Source: Planctomycetaceae bacterium
GTDB lineage: Bacteria > Planctomycetota > Planctomycetia > Pirellulales > Pirellulaceae
Length of the DNA: 54,283 bases
Assembly: GCA_002717145.1 (NCBI GenBank)
Contig: PBCP01000006.1
Location: 1-54,283 of the forward strand
Reading direction: 5' to 3'
Both the position numbers and the translations under genes were made by a program. Positions 52,329-54,283 of this stretch are shown here, in pieces. A model generated the notes under the pieces. The model did not search any database, had not been told where the DNA came from, and was given only the letters and a program-made list of their open reading frames with translations. Positions within the stretch are counted from its first letter, which is position 1. Every line of letters starts with the position of its first letter.

Positions 52329-53279
52329 ATGTCTAATGGTAAAAATGAAAGCCCTCTTATCCCGCCGGATAGGTTGCCAGTTGACGCCAGAGCCATGCCT
52401 GTCGATAAATCTAATCCGTATGGTGTGGGAGTCTCGGCTGCTTCGGAAGGCTCGCCGGAACCGGATGGCCTTGCTAAATATCAAAATCTGCGGACTGGCA
52501 TGGTTCTAATTATATCCAGCCATTTTGTGCATGTTTCAATGGTACTGCTGATGATGTATATCGTCTTTAGCATGATGAGTCTTGGCGCTTCGATTGGCTC
52601 TTTAGGAAGTGAGCAGGGGGCTGATGTCGGAGGGGAAATCGGAGGGATTGTCGGAGCCGCACTTGCTAGCTGTTGTGCATGGTTTTTCCTAATTGTGTCC
52701 GGCCCCCTCAATTTTATCGGCGGTTGCCTTGGCTTTAGTGTTCCCGATATCACAGGTGCAAAATCTAAGATAACAGGAAGCGTCATCTCGAGCGGTCTGG
52801 CGATTCTTGGTTGGATCGGTTTGTTTATGGCGCCTGAAATGGCATTGTTTGATTCTGGTATAGGTTTTTTTATGTACTGCGCCGTGCTTTTGATTTTGGT
52901 GTTTACAAGTCACGCATTTTTTGTATGGGCATTAAATGACATTGGGGTCTATTTGGGCCGCCGGGATGTTTGCTCTATGGGCTTTGCGACTGTCGCGGTC
53001 AGTGGATTATGCTTTCTTCTTATCTTGGCTGGTTTTGGAATGCTTTTCAGATTAGAGGGATGGGAAGATTCGGCTATACCAGGTTCGTCGTCAGGCATGT
53101 GGCTCTTGGCAGGTGTCTTGGCGCTTTGCTGGTTAGGGATGTATATTCGCCTGCTATTTGTTTCGATGAATTCCCTTAAATCAGGTCGCCCGCCACGAGT
53201 TCCAATGCAGGCGCAGCCAATACAGCCTTTCCCGGCGGACGTGCCTGTTGCGCAAACACCTACTCGCAAAGGCTGGTAA
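52329..53279 (+). CDS. Multi-spanning membrane protein of unknown function
   Basis: 316 aa. The first 55 residues are hydrophilic (IPPDRLPVDARAMPVDKSNPYGVG); at least six transmembrane helices follow, e.g. VLIISSHFVHVSMVLLMMYIVFSMM, AALASCCAWFFLIVSGPLNFIGG, VISSGLAILGWIGLFM, FFMYCAVLLILVFTSHAFFVWAL, GFATVAVSGLCFLLILAGFGM and MWLLAGVLALCWLGMYIRLLF. A Pro-rich cytoplasmic end (RPPRVPMQAQPIQPFPADVP) closes it. The sequence VWALNDIGVYLGRRD resembles the corresponding block in related planctomycete membrane proteins with a zinc ribbon. No transporter or enzyme motif is visible. It precedes rdgB by 3 nt and is likely in one transcript with it. Confidence 0.7.
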   Translation: MSNGKNESPLIPPDRLPVDARAMPVDKSNPYGVGVSAASEGSPEPDGLAKYQNLRTGMVLIISSHFVHVSMVLLMMYIVFSMMSLGASIGSLGSEQGADVGGEIGGIVGAALASCCAWFFLIVSGPLNFIGGCLGFSVPDITGAKSKITGSVISSGLAILGWIGLFMAPEMALFDSGIGFFMYCAVLLILVFTSHAFFVWALNDIGVYLGRRDVCSMGFATVAVSGLCFLLILAGFGMLFRLEGWEDSAIPGSSSGMWLLAGVLALCWLGMYIRLLFVSMNSLKSGRPPRVPMQAQPIQPFPADVPVAQTPTRKGW

Positions 53280-53282
53280 GAA

Positions 53283-53867
53283 ATGCTTGTTTTGGGGACA
53301 ACTAATCCCAACAAAATTAATGAATTCTCACGATTGCTTAATGGTGTGCCGTTATGTGGTTTACATGATCTCGATTGCTCCGTTGAAGTAAGAGAAACCG
53401 GCTCAACTTATAAAGAAAATGCAGCGTTAAAAGCTCGAGCCTACGCTCAGGCTACAGGGCATTGGGTTTTGAGTGACGACACTGGTCTGGAGGTGCCGGC
53501 TCTGGACGGAGCGCCCGGAATCTATTCCGCGCGTTTTGCCGGAGAACACGCGACTGGGGCTGAGAATGTCTCGAAGTTGTTAGGCGCTCTCGAAGGCGTT
53601 GAGCAGAGGCAGGCCAGTTTTCACTGCGCATTGGCATTATCGGATCCGGGAGGGAGAATCGTTTTAGAATCAACAGGTCGGTTGGACGGGCGTATTCTGA
53701 CCGAGCAGAAGGGCATTGGGGGCTTTACTTATGACTACGTTTTTTTTGAGCAGAAATCGGGTTGTACACTCGCTGAAATGCCCTCGTTTGCAATAGACAA
53801 ATTAAGTCATCGAGCCCAAGCAGTGATAGCGATTAAAGAGAAGCTGTTAGAACAATTCCGTGATTAG
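53283..53867 (+). CDS. rdgB: XTP/dITP diphosphatase (RdgB/HAM1 family)
   Basis: 194 aa. The conserved blocks are LVLGTTNPNKINEFSRLL (residues 3-20), ENAALKARAYA, SDDTGLEVPALDGAPGIYSARFAG (from residue 64; the Asp pair binds Mg2+) and SHRAQAV near the end. The block usually written GFGYDPxF reads GFTYDYVF here, so the proline after YD is lost. It hydrolyses dITP, XTP and other deaminated purine nucleotides to the monophosphates and so keeps them out of DNA and RNA. It is 3 nt after the membrane protein gene and convergent (4-bp overlap) with the peptidase gene. Confidence 0.94.
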   Translation: MLVLGTTNPNKINEFSRLLNGVPLCGLHDLDCSVEVRETGSTYKENAALKARAYAQATGHWVLSDDTGLEVPALDGAPGIYSARFAGEHATGAENVSKLLGALEGVEQRQASFHCALALSDPGGRIVLESTGRLDGRILTEQKGIGGFTYDYVFFEQKSGCTLAEMPSFAIDKLSHRAQAVIAIKEKLLEQFRD

Positions 53868-54283
53868 AGAATGGCCAAAGGGTCTCGGTCGTGCTCTAAA
53901 GTTCCACGCGTTATTCCCACACGATTCATCGCGTTGAGAGATTTCCAAACCTGAGTCCCGGTGCGAGAACCGTGGAGCAGACCCTGATACTGTTCAAATA
54001 GATTTTCGATCTGAGCACGGGTTGTTTCTCTCAATAACTCCACTCGAAAGTTCGATATACCCAATTCGATCAATTCAGGTACCATTTCGGCTGCACTTTG
54101 TGCCTGAGAATTGAACAGGGTGTTGCGGCACCCAACGTCGGCATGAAGCGGATGAAGAGCGCCCGTGCGATCGCGAAGCTCTACCTGATGGAAATCACAC
54201 GGTCTGCCACAATTGGTCTTATCCGTTCCGGGTGAGAGAACACTGCAAAACACACAATGTTCCATATGGAACATTGGCATGTG
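53864..54283 (-). CDS. U32 family peptidase, C-terminal part
   Basis: Only about 139 codons lie within the window; the frame continues to the right edge, so the start is outside. The fragment reads PMFHMEHCVFC, NCGRPCDFHQVELRDR, HPLHADVGCRNTLFN and QSAAEMVPELIELGISNFRVELL, then LLHGSRTGTQVWKSLNAMNRVGITRGTLE. This set with its paired cysteines is the C-terminal region of U32 (collagenase-like) peptidases and tRNA/ubiquinone-hydroxylation relatives. Four cysteines (in CVFC, CGRPC and VGCRN) could hold an iron-sulfur cluster, as known for UbiU/UbiV and RlhA/TrhP-type members. Whether it is a protease or one of these RNA- or quinone-modifying proteins cannot be told from the fragment. Confidence 0.82.
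   Translation of the reverse strand, partial: HMPMFHMEHCVFCSVLSPGTDKTNCGRPCDFHQVELRDRTGALHPLHADVGCRNTLFNSQAQSAAEMVPELIELGISNFRVELLRETTRAQIENLFEQYQGLLHGSRTGTQVWKSLNAMNRVGITRGTLEHDRDPLAIL

Noticed and set aside
1..54283. tRNA, rRNA, CRISPR array or insertion sequence
   Set aside because: Looking through the gaps I saw no tRNA T-arm with a cloverleaf, no regular spacer repeats and no transposase-like protein.

Overview
The window reads as chromosome of a planctomycete, probably of the Pirellulales/Planctomycetales. The basis is gene content: five DUF1501 proteins, three DUF1549/DUF1553 'planctomycete cytochrome' proteins, secreted sulfatase, DUF1080, sialate-esterase-like and PQQ-like proteins, Tat-exported Gfo/Idh/MocA and NHL proteins, and an ECF-like sigma factor next to a Ser/Thr kinase. 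No tRNA, rRNA, CRISPR array or recognisable transposase gene was seen.

Layout. (1) 1-2374: the C-terminally cut ARPP-1-type gene, a 568-bp segment bounded by imperfect inverted repeats around a 64-aa gene, a perfect 14-bp hairpin, and a small conserved hypothetical gene. (2) 2675-8806, minus: an operon of DUF1549/DUF1553 cytochrome protein, DUF1501 protein and a secreted beta-domain protein. (3) 8900-11787, minus: a Ser/Thr kinase fused to a macro domain, a translationally coupled ECF-like sigma factor, and ssb. (4) 11953-14434, plus: membrane-anchored EF-hand protein and Tat-exported oxidoreductase, ending in a clear terminator. (5) 14859-15839, minus: HtrA-like PDZ protease. (6) 16069-23695, plus: a tight four-gene DNA-processing operon of SbcD/YhaO-like nuclease, SbcC/YhaN-like ATPase with a membrane hairpin, RecQ helicase with a phosphoribosyltransferase-like tail, and a degenerate DprA-like protein. 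This is the most interesting unit in the window. (7) 23704-32721, minus: secreted catabolic genes (DUF1080, DUF1501, DUF1553, CE6-like esterase, sulfatase with HEAT repeats, and a PQQ-like propeller gene split by one in-frame TAA). (8) 32813-46862: PhyH dioxygenase, orphan and paired DUF1501/DUF1553 genes, an NHL propeller protein, a 2-hydroxyacid dehydrogenase, and two esterase/hydrolases. (9) 46956-54283: GH43 arabinanase-like protein, a run of zinc-ribbon, membrane and LURP-one-like proteins with an LplT-like MFS transporter, RdgB, and the end of a U32 peptidase.

Functionally, most of the window looks like machinery for taking apart complex, probably sulfated or acetylated, polysaccharides at the cell surface. 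Set into it are two information-processing islands, kinase-macro/sigma/ssb and SbcCD-RecQ-DprA, which are candidates for stress-response or genome-defence modules. Functional statements are inferred from motifs and family knowledge; no database search was possible.
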